Part shown: in pieces, positions 1-13,340 of the stretch | How the letters are laid out: every line of letters begins with the position of its first letter | How positions within the stretch are numbered: position 1 is the stretch's first letter | Source of the DNA: Cyclina sinensis | Taxonomy: Eukaryota; Mollusca; Bivalvia; Venerida; Veneridae | DNA length: 64,000 nt | NCBI GenBank assembly: GCA_012932295.1 | Contig: JAAONU010000016.1 | Span: 45,725,241-45,789,240, forward strand | Direction of reading: 5' to 3' | Notes under the pieces: model-generated | Seen by the model: only the letters and a program-made list of their open reading frames with translations | Databases searched by the model: none | What the model was told of the DNA's origin: nothing | Made by a program: the position numbers and the translations under genes

Positions 1-1825
1 GTGAGCAAACTACATTGATTATGTTTTATGATCCCAGTGTGATCATAATGTATTTTACGAATAATGACGTATAGGGTTTGTAGTTCAGACTTACGACTGT
101 TTCAGTAACAAATACACTTTTAAATAACCGAATATAACATATAACCAGATAAGGTGTAATGAAATCTCTCAGCTTTTTTTTGAAAATTATTTATTGCTTT
201 TTTCAATAATAGACTTGTCTTGAAGCGTTATGGATAATTGTTTCTTCAAAATTAAGAATACAGATTCACATAGATTCATGGACATGTGAACATGTGTATG
301 CGTGTTACTCACAAGTTCATTTTTTTGCGATCCAACATGCAGATACACGTACACAATGTACAGTTATTTTAAATAGATGAACTGGGTGAAAAAAAAAGTT
401 CAACCCTTTCTTAAATCATCAGCCTTCAAAAAGTTGTGATAATCAAGAGGTGCTCTTAGGTATGGTTTTTCAAGCAAGTGCGATTCATACTCACACAATT
501 ATAATTGCACATATAAGAACCATTTTTTTTTCACCTGGCATAAATGATTATGCTAAAACTGACTAATCCTGCAGCTATAGCATGGCTTGTTATACCTGCT
601 CGGAATATTTGAAATATACGCAGTCAAAAAACAAAGAAATGTATCGCTCACTATGTTATAATTTGGAATATTCCGAACTGGTTCCTTCTTCTGCCTCATC
701 AAAGTGATCCTTCTCGACTGGCGTTGACAAAAACACGCTTTTAGGATCTTAATTAAGGACAAGTATGCTAAATCTGTTAATTGAAGACCTTGATGTAACG
801 AGAATTTGGCAATTACCTCACAAAATAAGCACGTCTAGAAGACTTAATAGGATTTATAGATCGATTTTGGAGATCGTCTGGTTAGTTTCAAAACAGATGT
901 CTGGATGTGATAGTTCCTGTTTCTTTTGAGCTGTTTTTCGATCTTGTAATGTTGGAACAATATTCGATTTTTTTTCTGTTTTGAATTAATAATAATAATA
1001 ATAGTAATAATAATAATAATAATAATATTTTTTTTCTAATTATTGTAAAATTGTAACCATGGGTCATTGTTGAATCTTTAAACATCATTTTCTACACTAG
1101 ATTATACAATGTATAGACATATAGCACTTTCAAGATTATCGATATATTTACTTGGATTCAAAATTGTTTAGGTGATATTGATACTTAATTGATCAAGATA
1201 GTTTGTCAAAATCAAAAACAAACATGATTCAGGAAAAACAAATTTAGGCCATCATTTTCCCTTTCACCTATCGACATTGTATCCAGATAATGATATCTGG
1301 TCAGCCTTATATTATATAAGAAGTCTTGTGAAAATGCTATAGATGAATACCAAATTCAACATTTGACCACATTCGGGAAAATAGAGCAATTAGAATGTAT
1401 TTCTTTTTTTTTCATCACAGAAAACACTGAAACTTATTTTAAACTTAAATGTGAATTGAAAAAAACATTATTTCCTCTAAATATACTTTCTCTTCATTTC
1501 AGTTCGCTCGGGGCAAATTAATAGCTTATTAAGTTTTCTCTGTTTTCGCCAACTTCTTCGTTGAAATAATACTAAGAAAAGGTGAGCAGGCTTAAACTAC
1601 CAATAAAGGCTTTAAAGGGATTTACGTAACAGAGCTAGAATTTTTTTACTTTCGTGAGCTTTGCGGACAAAAAGTATTAAACTAACTTCGTGTATTTATC
1701 TTATAAAATTGACATTTTAATGCAGTAGATTTAAACTGACTAGAGGCATATGGTTAAGTTTTGTTCACGATGTATCTGCTGAGATGAATTTACAGGATAA
1801 ACAAGAAGCGCCGCAATGCGACGAA
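1..1825. other. AT-rich non-coding sequence
   Basis: No coding signal is visible. Open frames are below 70 codons and run through homopolymers and the AAT microsatellite. A segment at about 780-920 resembles segments near 9025-9140 and 11795-11935, sharing phrases such as AAAACAGATGTCTGGATGTG with the last. This suggests old duplication of surrounding DNA. Confidence 0.6.
985..1028. repeat. (AAT)n microsatellite
   Basis: An AAT/ATT trinucleotide run with one internal interruption (a G in place of A). The open frame that crosses it reads as a leucine run on the minus strand and is an artefact of the microsatellite. Confidence 0.9.
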
Positions 1826-1956
1826 AACCAGGTTTTCAACGACCAAGTATTGATTTGACAGGAATTAGGAAGAAATATGGCAGTGAAGTAAAAATGGTGC
1901 TGTTATTTTGGTACCAACACAGAAAGTTGGTTTCAATAGTTCAAAATAAAAATAAA

Positions 1957-3362
1957 TCAGATACCTGAGTAGCAATGCCAGGCTGTATTTTCATGTAAGC
2001 TACACACATGCCAAGTTGAGTATCAATAGGTCAAAGTGTGCTGAAGTTATTGAGTAGAAGCTGCAAATTCTATTGTAAGCAAGTGACCTTGACCTTGCTC
2101 CCAGATATCATAATAGCAATCCCAAGCTGCATCTTAATATAAGCTACCCACACAGCAAGTTTGCTGTCAACAGGTCAACTCAAGTCATTACGTGAAAACT
2201 GAATTTCTTTTTTAAAGCAACAGTGACCTTGACCTTGTTCACAGACACCTGGGTAGCAATGCCAAGTTGCATCTTGATAAAAGCTACCCAAATACTAAAT
2301 TTGGTTTCAATAGGTCTAAGCAAACTAAAGATATTGAGCGGAAACTTAATTTCTTTTTTTTTAGCAACAGTGACCTTGACCTTGACCACAGACACCTGGG
2401 TAGCAATCCCAAGCTGCCTCTTAATATAAGCTACCCATATACCAAGTTTAGCATCAATAGACCAAAGCAAACTAAAGTTATTGAGCAGAAACTTAATTTC
2501 TATCTTTAGCAACAGTGACCTTGACCTTGATCACAGACACCTGGGTAGCAATTCCAAGCTGCCCCTTGATATAAGCTATCCATATACCAAGTTTGTGGTC
2601 AAGAGGTCAAAGCAAACTCAAGTTATTGAGCGGAAACTTAATTTCTGTTTTTAGTAACAGTGACCTTGACCTTGATCACAGACACTGGGTAGCTATCCCA
2701 AGCTGCCCCTTGATATAAACTACCCATATACCAAGTTTGGGGTCAATAGGTCAAAGCAAACTCAAGTTATTGAGCGGAAACTTAATTTCTATTTTTAGTA
2801 ACAGTGACCTTGACCTTGATCACAGACACTGGGTAGCTATCCCAAGCTGCCCCTTGATATAAACTACCCATATACCAAGTTTGGGGTCAATAGGTCAAAA
2901 CAAACTCAAGTTATTGAGCGGAAACTGAATTTCTATTTTTAGCAACAGTGACATTGACCTTGATCACAGATATCTGGGTAGCAATCCGAAGCTGCCTCTT
3001 GATATAAGCTACTCATATACTAAGCTTGGGGTCAATAGGTCAAAGCAAACTCAAGTTATTGAGCGGAAACTGAATTTCTATTTTTAGCAACAGTGACCTT
3101 GACCTTGATCACAGACACCTGGGTAGCAATCCCAAGCTGCCTCTTGATATAAGCTACTCATATACCAAGTTTGGGGTCAATAGGTCAAAGCAAACTTAAG
3201 TTATTGAGCGGAAACTGAATTTCTATTTTTAGCAACAGTGACCTTGACCTTGATCACAGACACCTGGGTAGCAATCCCAAGCTGCCTCTTGATATAGGCT
3301 ACCCATATACCGAGTTTGGCGTCAATAGGCCAAAGTAAACTCAAGTTATTGAGCGGAAACCA
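1957..3362 (+). repeat. Tandem array, about 10 units of 144-147 bp
   Basis: The phrase CAGTGACCTTGACCTTG (or a close variant) recurs at 2221, 2368, 2513, 2658, 2802, 2946, 3091 and 3236, giving periods of 147, 145, 145, 144, 144, 145 and 145. More diverged units lie to the left (one near 2081, one near 1957, perhaps a remnant from 1909). Units become more alike toward the right end. Open frames inside, such as 2180-2512 on the minus strand, simply follow the repeat. Nearly every unit carries TGACCTTGACCTTGA, the complement of two AGGTCA half-sites. Confidence 0.95.
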
Positions 3363-3402
3363 AAAGTTGACGCCTGCCCGCCGACCGACTTAGCATTACA
3401 AT

Positions 3403-3429
3403 AACCAGGTTTTCGTTGAAAACCTGGTT
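3403..3429. repeat. Perfect terminal hairpin of the 1826-3429 element
   Basis: A 12-bp stem (AACCAGGTTTTC and its complement) encloses a 3-base loop GTT. It sits at the right edge of the tandem-core element and includes the right inverted end. A terminal hairpin is typical of Helitron/Helentron 3' ends. Confidence 0.85.
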
Positions 3430-4654
3430 AAAAAGGAGCAGAACTGTCTTTATTTTATTCTAATTTTTCCTTTGGCGATCTCTTGATTTTTTTTCGAAAA
3501 CCATCCGCTCGTTTTCTTTCAAAGTCAGTTCTGATATGTCAAACTATGTTCAAATTCCTGAGGAAATAATGAGAGATTTCGAGTGATACATGATATCAAG
3601 ATAAATCGTCTGTTTCCGCCTAAAGATAAATACTATTGCCATAGCTTCCGACAGGATATCCGTTCTGAGAAGTTGTCTTGTTGAACTTTCTCTTAACTTG
3701 GTCGATAAAAAAGAACTGGTCTAAAGTTTTTCGATAAATATGATGCAACACATAAGCGACCAATTCAAAGATTGTTAATATCTGTAAACATACCTTGAAT
3801 TGTAGAGTCTAGACTGACAAAATACCGAATAATTCATCAAACATGTAGCAATTTAAAACAACAAAAGGTCTAAATTCTAAACTGAGAACAAATGTAGTCC
3901 GCAATTCAGACTGATCTATCTATTATTAAGATATTATTTTGTATGGTATTAAAAAGGATCCTTACTGAATTATTTTATTAAACAATGTCTACATTTAGAA
4001 TACTACAGAGAGGAGGCGTTCTGATCCACGTTCTGGCCTGTCTCCATATTAGCTTTGTTGTTGAAAGAGAGTTTTCTCTGCAAACTTTCTTTACAAAGTT
4101 TCGATTTTAGGCAAACAAAGCTAAAACAATCCACCTATGAGCCTTTATGAATACGGTCCCAGATCTGATAATTAACAAATATCTAGCATCGAAGAAAAAT
4201 CATTTCTGTTCATATACTTTCTCCATATTTTCTCACGGACGAGAAGCAGATGTTTGAATGTCGGAAATGGTCCATCAGTTGTCTAAAACAGGATTGTGAC
4301 AATATTGATCATTATAGGTGTTTTGTGTTTGTCTTATAAATGTTCAATTGGCATCCGTTATAGACTTGCACTATATTAGAACCTTTTGTTAGTGTTTCAG
4401 TCGACCAACAGTATAATTATAACAACTGGCATGTTGATTAACTGTTTTATTTTTCATGTAAAGTCCATCAGATACACAGATAGTCTCGTTCCAGAAGTCA
4501 GTACTGTGACTTTCTCTTGCAAATCACATTTGCTGTCTGAAGCAGTATGCGCCGTATTTCATAAATCGACTGACTCATTCATACATCTTTGAAACTAATA
4601 TAGTGTTAGCATTGATTAAAGCCTGTTATGCCTTGGAAAGATTAAGTGTTTAAC

Positions 4655-4684
4655 AGAACAGAGCAGAGCAGAACAGAACGAAGT
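4655..4684 (+). repeat. AGAGC/AGAAC short simple repeat
   Basis: A degenerate run of GAACAGAGCAGAGCAGAACAG. It is short and unremarkable. Confidence 0.6.
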
Positions 4685-7600
4685 GTTTATTTTGACAAGC
4701 AGACAGGTTCATCGTTGTACAACTAGATGTATTTATCAACAATGTATTTATCACTGACACAACAATATTAGTCTTGGAGTGTTACAGGTGTGAGAATTAT
4801 CACTCTCGACAGTATTGTTAGATGAGCAATCGAAATTAATTGCTTTGCGGCTTTATGTTAAGCATTTCTAGGAGCCGTTCTATAAATAAACCTCAGACTC
4901 TCAACTCATATTGCACGAGAAAAAAAACAAAACAATCTAAACAAAACAACCATAATCAAAATTCCTTTCTTGCGTATGGCTTCTCTAAGAAAACAAAGAT
5001 ACATCATTGTATATCTTATCAGCACCGCCACACTTAAAATGTTTTGGCTACATTGACTGAATTAAGACTGAAATTTCAAGGATTGATTATATATTTTTTC
5101 ATTATTTTTTACATTTAATTCAAATTCCAAGCAAGTAAATTTCGTCTGATGTAGATGTCACATAAAATAGTTTTATTTCTTGATGTGTAATGAGATGACA
5201 TAAACTTTATTGTTAAGTTCAGTGGTTTATGGTGAATTATATATTATATGTCTCTAAAATTCTTGTCCTTGGTAAAAACCCATCCCTTCATTCATGCAAT
5301 TTTTGTATTGTACCGTGAATATTTTCTGCTGTTTTTCTTTCAGCAATTGAGTGTAATAATAGTCTTGTTTAGAGGACGTCTTTGTCAATTTTAGCTTTCA
5401 CTTCTTCCTTAAAAAAATCATCGTACAAGCTTTTAATGAAAAGTGTACTTAATTACTCGAAGTTCTTCTCAGGATAACAGAGGCAGTGAAAACGGGATTC
5501 GTGGCGGTCAAATTCTGCTTAATTGGTCGGGTTCAGCATTATTTTGCAAACACGCCTACCAATACACGACAATCATGATTATGGTTTGTTAAGCTAGATG
5601 TAATTTATCATAGTTGTACGTTATTATAAACCAATAACACAATTATAATTTGTATAGTATTTGTGCTTTAGATTCTTGGCGGGGTATACGGCCTCATAAT
5701 GATGATCCGAACCGCCAGACGAGAGTTCACCTTTTATTTATTTCTGACTTTGGTAGAATCGGCAGCCAATTGAATCATTTAAAAAAGTTATTTTGAAAAA
5801 AAGATTGGAGAAAGTGCATGCATGTTTCTGTATCTTTGAAGAAATCTTTTAAAAGGCCAAACGAGAAGTTGAAACAGTCTTCGAAATAAATCAGTCAAAA
5901 CTGTTTGAAACTGAAGACTTTCTCATAAAGAAATGAATATATATTATCAAATAACAGTCATACATCAAATCTAAAATAAGAAAATGAAGCCCATGACGCC
6001 GCCATTAAATCAACATTGCAACTAAAGCCTGATCAATGTTACAAAGTTTTGAAGTAAATACTCCTGGTTATCAGATTATATGTTTATAAAAGTCAAAAGT
6101 TCACTTGTCTTGCATACTTAACAGTAGATTTGTCGGACAGAAAAAACTGCCAATAGAAATAACAAATCAAGTTACATTTGACCTTGCTCTAGAATCCCAA
6201 TGTATCCCAATACATATTAATTAGGAGAGCTAAGGATCTGCTATTCGGATCGATTAAAGTTTAGACTGAACATTATTATGTTAACTTACGAAGCTATAAG
6301 CTACCTAGCTGATACAAGTCATTTGTTGCTTTTTCATTCTTTTATTTAGGTTGCAAATGCAGAGAAATAGTAACTTCAACTTTATCCCAATGAAATTTGG
6401 TGATGACTAAAATGAAAATAAAATCAGTCAACAGGAACTAATTTCCACAAACAAAAGCATGATTTCAAGCAAAAAAGAAATTTAAACAAGTTTAAAATGG
6501 ATCTTAATCTGTGTTATCACTGTGCTACAGTTGTTGTAGAACTGGTATGCAGTTACTAGTAACTTATATATTTTTACCAGTCGTATGAATGAACGAAATT
6601 TCTTAGACATAAATCTAAAACAGTTGAATCTGAAAAAATCTAGATGTCTTGCAAATATTATGTAAAATGTTACATGTATAAAGTGAAAGAATATTTATTA
6701 CTTGATTAAGACTCCTGATATTATTTGAAGAACTCAACGTTTCATAACATATACACCTATGACAGGCTCCCAGTCGGTCGTGCAATAGTACACAGTACTT
6801 TGCGACAAATTTAAGGCATTGCTCATAAAAGATGCAAAATAACTATTTTGTGTATTCATGCTGAACGTGGTATTCAATAAATAATTCCCAAGTGCATGCT
6901 TACTTGCGGAATAATTGGCACATTCATACCAAAGGTAATGCGAAAACGACAAAAAGCGATGGTGACGTCATAGTATGGAGGACAAATATTTACACCTTTT
7001 ATTCGTGTTCGTTTAATAATACTCCACTGGCATAAGAGCAATTAAACTGTCGAGGTGTTTATTGTATTTGTAGCATTTGCCTTCTATACCCATTTTAAAC
7101 ATATAGAAAATATTAGAAAATGTTCTCCTCTAAAATAAGTCTATCATACGTGTGATGAAGTTCATTAGTAGAGCTGGTTTTATCCCGACTGAGTAAAGCT
7201 TTAATGTTCAGTTCCTAAACACTGCGAATCTGATGATTAAAGATCATTATTACACTTTAAAACGATTGCCTGGGGAGATTTTAGATTAGTGAAAACAAAT
7301 ACATGCGGAGACAAAAAGCAATTAAGAAAAACAAACAGCAACGACAAATAGCAATAATGGCTTACAATGAAATTGTGTGGTGAATATCAACAGCACTTAG
7401 GAAACATGGCAACACCCAGCTTTTTTCTTTTTGTCGAGAATAAATACTCCTGCTTTAAGTGTGGCATTACAGACATTTCTCGAACAAATGTTGTCCAGTC
7501 TAATATCTCGACAAGATTAAATGCACAAAATAACTTTATAAACAAATATGAAATAGAATATCAAATTTAAAATAAAAAAGAAGTAAAATCAAATAAACGA

Positions 7601-10470
7601 ATACTAACTTTAGCTTCATTTACGTGTAAACAAAAGTTGTTCACTTAAAAAAATAAAATAAATAACGTTGTTTAATCAAATGATCAGATTCTATAAATAA
7701 ACGCCATTTCATTGGTCTAGAGAGCTTTTAATACTCGTTTATCCATGCATCCTTTTCGTTACGGATATTTTGGTAACATCATTAGCTTATATTTCCAAAC
7801 CCCAAAACCATTGTATATTAACTTACTTCAAACAGCACACAATGCCTATAGGTTACATTTTATTTTCGTGAAGCAAGTACAGCCTTGGCTACTTCTAACA
7901 GAACATTATGTTTCTAAGTAACATTTAATTTGTATTGCGCCCATCCGAACATTTCCCTACATGAAGCCAGCACAGCATTTTCTGTTACGGAATTCAAATT
8001 TCTGTTTTTTTTTTGGTTTATTTGTTGTCTCTCAGATGTTACCAGGAAACTTTTATACACTAGTTTTTATATAACTTTATGCAACACAAAAGATAAATTG
8101 AATTCTTTAACAACAGTATTATGCAAATTATTCTGCTAGAATCTTGACTATGTTTCAAATAATAGTAAACAGGCAAAAAGTAACGTCACGCTATTAATAA
8201 AAAATTTTTTTTTGCCCCGAAACGAGTTAAAATATATCATAACCCTATGATATTAAATTTTATAATTTGATAATATTCTATATTAATTTTTTCAAAGTTG
8301 CTGATCCACTTTGGGGCACTAATATCTAATATACAGAACAACAACAAACAGGCAACGTCTGTATTTTATTTTCCAATGAAAATACTTAAAAAAGCTGTCG
8401 TGCAGAACATGATTCATCAGAAATAACAGACTGCTTTCAAGGCGTAAGCAAATAATTTTCATCAGGCTCTAAGAATTCCTTCGGGACATTACTAGCTACT
8501 TCCACACGAACGGCGTACATGTATGCAGCTCAGACAATATGCCTGCTTGCATAGGACAATAGTCTTAAAAATCTTCTAGCATGCTGAATTAAACTGTTGC
8601 TATGATTTTACCTCTAATTTTAATTTCAAATTATAACGATTTCAAACTTTCACAGGAAAAATCGATTTTCTTCGAAAATTAGCAAAAGCTACTTTGTATG
8701 CACAGATATATTAGGCAATGTTCATCAATTTATGATGTATCTACATCTATCTGGAACACATCCATTTTCATTCGTGAACACATTATTGTATGGACAGATA
8801 GCAATAGTCTAACAAAACAATATTCATACAATTGAATTTTGTCAAAAATAAAATATTTCTAAAACTGTTCTTTTTTCATTTCAAACTCTGAAAGAATCCT
8901 TGAAGGCTTGGTCTAAGAAGCAAACGTAATATAACTTCTAACACAGCAACTAGTGTATTTGTTTTCACCTCTGTTAAGAATAACATTTTCGTAGATATGG
9001 AAGACAATGTTAAGCTTGTTGACTTAAGGACTTGATGTAAGGCCAGATATTCATAATTACCTATGTAAGCAGTACCTGAATTCTTAACTGGATTTATGTA
9101 TCGATTTTAGAGGCCTAGTTAGTTTAAAACATTCATAAATCTTGATTGCAAGATTCTTTGACTTAAGCATGCACGAAATAGCTTGTGGATATTAATAAAT
9201 TTGTTACAATTGTGAAAGTACTCCCTCCGGTTCATACACTTAACACACTGACGCCGCCCCATCCTCTTAAAAAATTGTCAGTTCCGTATTTACATTAAAG
9301 TGTTGTACATACCCGTTTATTGACACAAAACATTTCAAACATATATGACAACTACTGGAATTCTCGAAAAAAGTCTTAACCGTGTACAAAGGTAACAAGT
9401 ACTGCAATATGCAAAAGCTTATTCAAAAGTAAACCATTACAGAAAAACAATCATTGTCATACCTATAATTTTAAAATTCTTCTAAATTCTTAGTCCTATG
9501 CAAAAGATATTGATCTGGCTCCAACCATCCATTTAGAATGATAAATTGCACACAGATAATCTAAGCGTCGAGAAGCCTTGCCTAGACACATGAATCACTC
9601 GTCAATGATGTCTTGAAACCTGCCTTGCTTGCACATATAAAGTGATATCTGACATATTTATTGCGCAAACATTTATTTGTCATGCAATTAAGTTGTTGGA
9701 AAGCATGGCTTATTAGTGTATGCAGTCTGTTTCTTTAGGTCTGCAATGGTGTGCGTGCAGTTTGTATTGCCAATTTATTAACAGAACTTTGTGCTATCGT
9801 CTAAATACATTATCACGCAGGTTCCGTTTCTGTCTGTGAATGAGCTTTCAATAAAGTGGCAAGACGCTCAATTACTTTTTTATTCTAAAGCATCTTGCAG
9901 CTTACTTTCATAATAAAATCCTATGTATGAATACAAACATACATATAAAGTTCCTATTTAATTTGATATTTAACACATGTTTAACAGTAGATTCGTTTAA
10001 ATCAGTTATTAATCAGTAAGTGTAATAGTTGGCATAGCGCAATGGTTTAATATTCATTGCGCAGAACAATATTAAATTTTGTCTCAGGGGTTAGAGTTTT
10101 AAAGTGCTTATCAGTTCTCAGTAGATATATTTTTAAAGATCCTGGCAATGTTATTGATTGTTTTACCTGCCAAACATTCGAATCAGTCAGTACTACTGAC
10201 AGTAGCATATCGACGAAAGCAAGCCGCATCAGTTGTGCGCAAAAATGGGTTTTTAATAGATATCACTGCAACTTAAGCTTAAGGCCACGCATTACTCTAA
10301 TTTAACTGATATAGAAAAATAAACGTACTGATTCTGGTATTTTAAGTCAGTGAATAACAAAACCATATCATAAAAATAAAAAGATAACAACAGTCAAGTT
10401 AAACTATCTGAGGAGGTAAGTGTTTCGTATGTACTTATGATAAACTGTATGTTCGGCTGAATTTACATAA

Positions 10471-10494
10471 ACAACAACAACAACACAAAAACAA
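10471..10494 (+). repeat. (CAA)n microsatellite
   Basis: A short run of ACAACAACAACAACAAC within AT-rich sequence. No other signal is associated with it. Confidence 0.7.
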
Positions 10495-13288
10495 CACTTA
10501 TGATGATGACAAAAACAAAACAATTAGGTGCTGGTTCAACGACAGGAAAGAGGTAACAGAAAAGTATCAACATCTCTTCTTAAATATACTTTGATTCCAT
10601 TAGATCTTAGCTAATAAAATAGCTTTTTAATGCTCTCTTAAATCGATGGAAATTGCAGTGAGGTCTAGATACCGTTAAAGCATTCGGGAATGTTTTAGCT
10701 TGGATATTCCAATCTTGTTGAATTATCGTTGACTCTTTTGCCGCCGAATGTAAGTGCTTTGGTAAGTAAATTATTGACAGCATGTACAATTCTGAACTTT
10801 ACTTGTCCCTTAAATGGAAAGCTTTCTTTACGCAGTGTAAAAAAGAACGGCCATCAGCTAAACTCCGCCTACAAAAATAAAGTTTCATGAAAGGAAAAAG
10901 GATTTGGAACAATTAGATACGTCAACGGTCTCGTGATCTTATTAATACGCATCTGCACTCCAACCCGTGATTGTATTTACACTGAAGCCTTAGATTTAAG
11001 ATTTTTAAATTTACAAGAAAATAGATAGGTACTATCATCATAGATCATGTGGTTTTACTAATACAGAGGAATGGAAAGTTTACCTTACTCTTAAAAGAAA
11101 CAACGGTTTTCTACTTTAGGATGTCGAAGAAGTGAATGAAATCCCAACGCATTCTGTTAGATATGTTTTTTTACAAGATGTTTTAGTCATTTCCATTCGG
11201 TAAAACAGCATTCGACTAATGTAAATATGAGAAAATATTATCATGTCACAACGTTCAAATGAATAATCTAATTTGACAACCTTAATAAGCTTTTCCATTT
11301 TATCTTTTTCAGTTGATCTTTCCTAAAACGAGTACCAAATTTAATTACTTTGTATGATTTTTGTTGCCACTTTTTAGTTCATTCATGTGACATTTTGAAG
11401 GAGTAAAGTTACGAACAGTATCAGATGTTTACACCTTTTGTAGTAGTTTGTTATATAATAAATAGATCAAAAGTGAAAAATATAAATCTACAAGAAACAG
11501 CAACAAACAAACAGACAAAATACGGATCTTACATAGGCTCATACACACTTCAGCTGCTTAAACCGGATATCAAGAAAGGCCATTTTGTTCTTGCAACGAA
11601 AACTAAAAAGTGCCGTGAAAAAGGTTCACTCGATTTTTATAATCAAATGGTGGTTTCATTAAATGTGGGAGATTTCACAAGTTGCGGATAACCATATTTA
11701 GAAATTTATTTCCTTAGACATTTGCTCATTTAACAGGCTGGTAATTGCTTAGCAGAGTTGACACATGTCTGTTTCAAGGTATCTTATCTGTCAGATTAAT
11801 TGATAAAAGGCCACGCTATAACGAGCATATGGTGATTTTCTAAATACATAAGCACATCTCCAACTGATAATTGGATCTATAGACCAAACTGGAAATCTTC
11901 TGGACATTTTCAAAACAGATGTCTGGATGTGAAATCTCTTAGGGAATTCCTCTTTACGTCTAGAAAGTATTTTGACAGAAATAATCTGAGTCTGACTTCT
12001 AGCATTAATCTTACAGTTTAAACTCTAAACACACGGAAACATTGTGTTATTAATCTTAGCGTGGTTGTCAAGATGTCTGAACGAAGAACTCATGCTTATG
12101 AAAAATGCAATTTTACATAGAAGACTTGAAATGAAAAGATACAGGGTTGCCCGTAACACACCAAATGTTTCATTGACTTGATGGTGATTATTGAAAAATA
12201 TTCACAGACGCATAAATAACAAAATTCAAAATTTTTCTTTCTAAAGCCATGCTCTAAACAAACAAATACATCATCAAGAGACGGCTATGACACAATAATC
12301 GCTGTTCAAAAACAAAATTGTGACGTATTAATCAATCGTAAATTAATCATATTTTTTTCTCCCCATTATGTTATACCTGACATATTTATTGCTCAACAAA
12401 ATAACAAATATCTTGCCATGATTTATCAAGTTGATATTTGTGGGAAACGGATCACTCTTTCTTGTCTCAATGACCTTTCTTACGGCAAAAAGAAAGTGTG
12501 CACTCGGGTCTTTGGCAACACAGAACATGATTGTTTAAAACAGATGTGACACTTATGCATCTTTCTGTACATTCTTGTTTATGTTCGACTACAGTATTCA
12601 TTAGATCAGGCTTGATGCGTTTGTTATTGTGGTTTTACTGGTGCATTTATAACAGCCATAATTAAAACAACATTGTTGACGTCAAAACATAGAAGGCACA
12701 TCTACGTAGCTTTTTTTATTTGTCAACTTGTATACATAGTTGTTCATGTCATGTAATTATATTCTTTTCTTTAAAGACATAAATTAACTTCCATAATTAT
12801 TCTCTTGATTGTATAATCTTTTTTTGTTCGCGTTCAAACCTTTCGGGGAATCAAAAATATTTTGTAGCACGGAATGCGTTCCCTAGGTATCAAAATCAGG
12901 GTGCTTTATCAATTTAGCAATGAGCAAAACCAAATGCATTAATTTCTTTTTTCACACACTTTATTCCAAGACTCTTATTGCAACAACAGAGTAAAATGTC
13001 TTCGCGTGTACTAGTACGTTTACTGAACAATAATAGTGCAGATCTTTCGTTAAAACTAATTACTAAACACAAATTGAAAAATAAGATATTCATCACAAAA
13101 CTTGTTTATTTGATTGATTTCTTCCGGTTCTTTTTCATATGAATATTGCTTTATTACTGAATGAACTAAATCCGTATTCAATTTTGAAAACAAAAGCTGC
13201 AGAATTAGCATTGGTTTGAATCTTGGAAATTGTCGTTCAGCATGATCTATATCAATGCCATTCAATGTAAAAGAAAAAAGGTTTAAAC

Positions 13289-13340
13289 CTAACCGAACCA
13301 TATCAAACCAAACCAAACCAAACCATATCAAACCAAACTG
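13289..13340 (+). repeat. (AACCA)n simple repeat
   Basis: A degenerate pentanucleotide run of AACCA and AACCATATCA phrases. Read on the minus strand it gives an open frame rich in W, F, G and L at the start of 13056-13352. That frame is therefore suspect. Confidence 0.85.

Larger units (their letters stand above)
1826..3429. mobile_element. Tandem-core element with 16-bp inverted ends (pearl/Helentron-like)
   Basis: The left boundary AACCAGGTTTTCAACG (1826-1841) is the exact reverse complement of the right boundary (3414-3429). The interior is a tandem array of units near 145 bp, followed by a GC-rich tract rich in CCGACCGAC and a terminal perfect hairpin. Left end, tandem core, GC-rich tract and hairpin right end is the layout known from bivalve pearl-type elements, which are regarded as non-autonomous Helentron relatives. 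That family assignment is from memory of the architecture, not a search. No obvious target-site duplication is seen, which fits Helitron-type insertion. No protein is encoded. Confidence 0.7.

Noticed and set aside
888..1088. Frame with a long leucine run
   Set aside because: Product of the AAT microsatellite.
2180..2512. 110-codon minus frame
   Set aside because: It is a direct translation of two tandem units, and internal repetition of the peptide shows this.
10027..10105. tRNA-like segment (GGCATAGCGCAATGGTTTAA and GGGGTTAGAGTTTTA about 56 bp apart)
   Set aside because: Spacing fits a tRNA-derived head, but both boxes are degenerate, no cloverleaf can be drawn, and there is no tail or target duplication.
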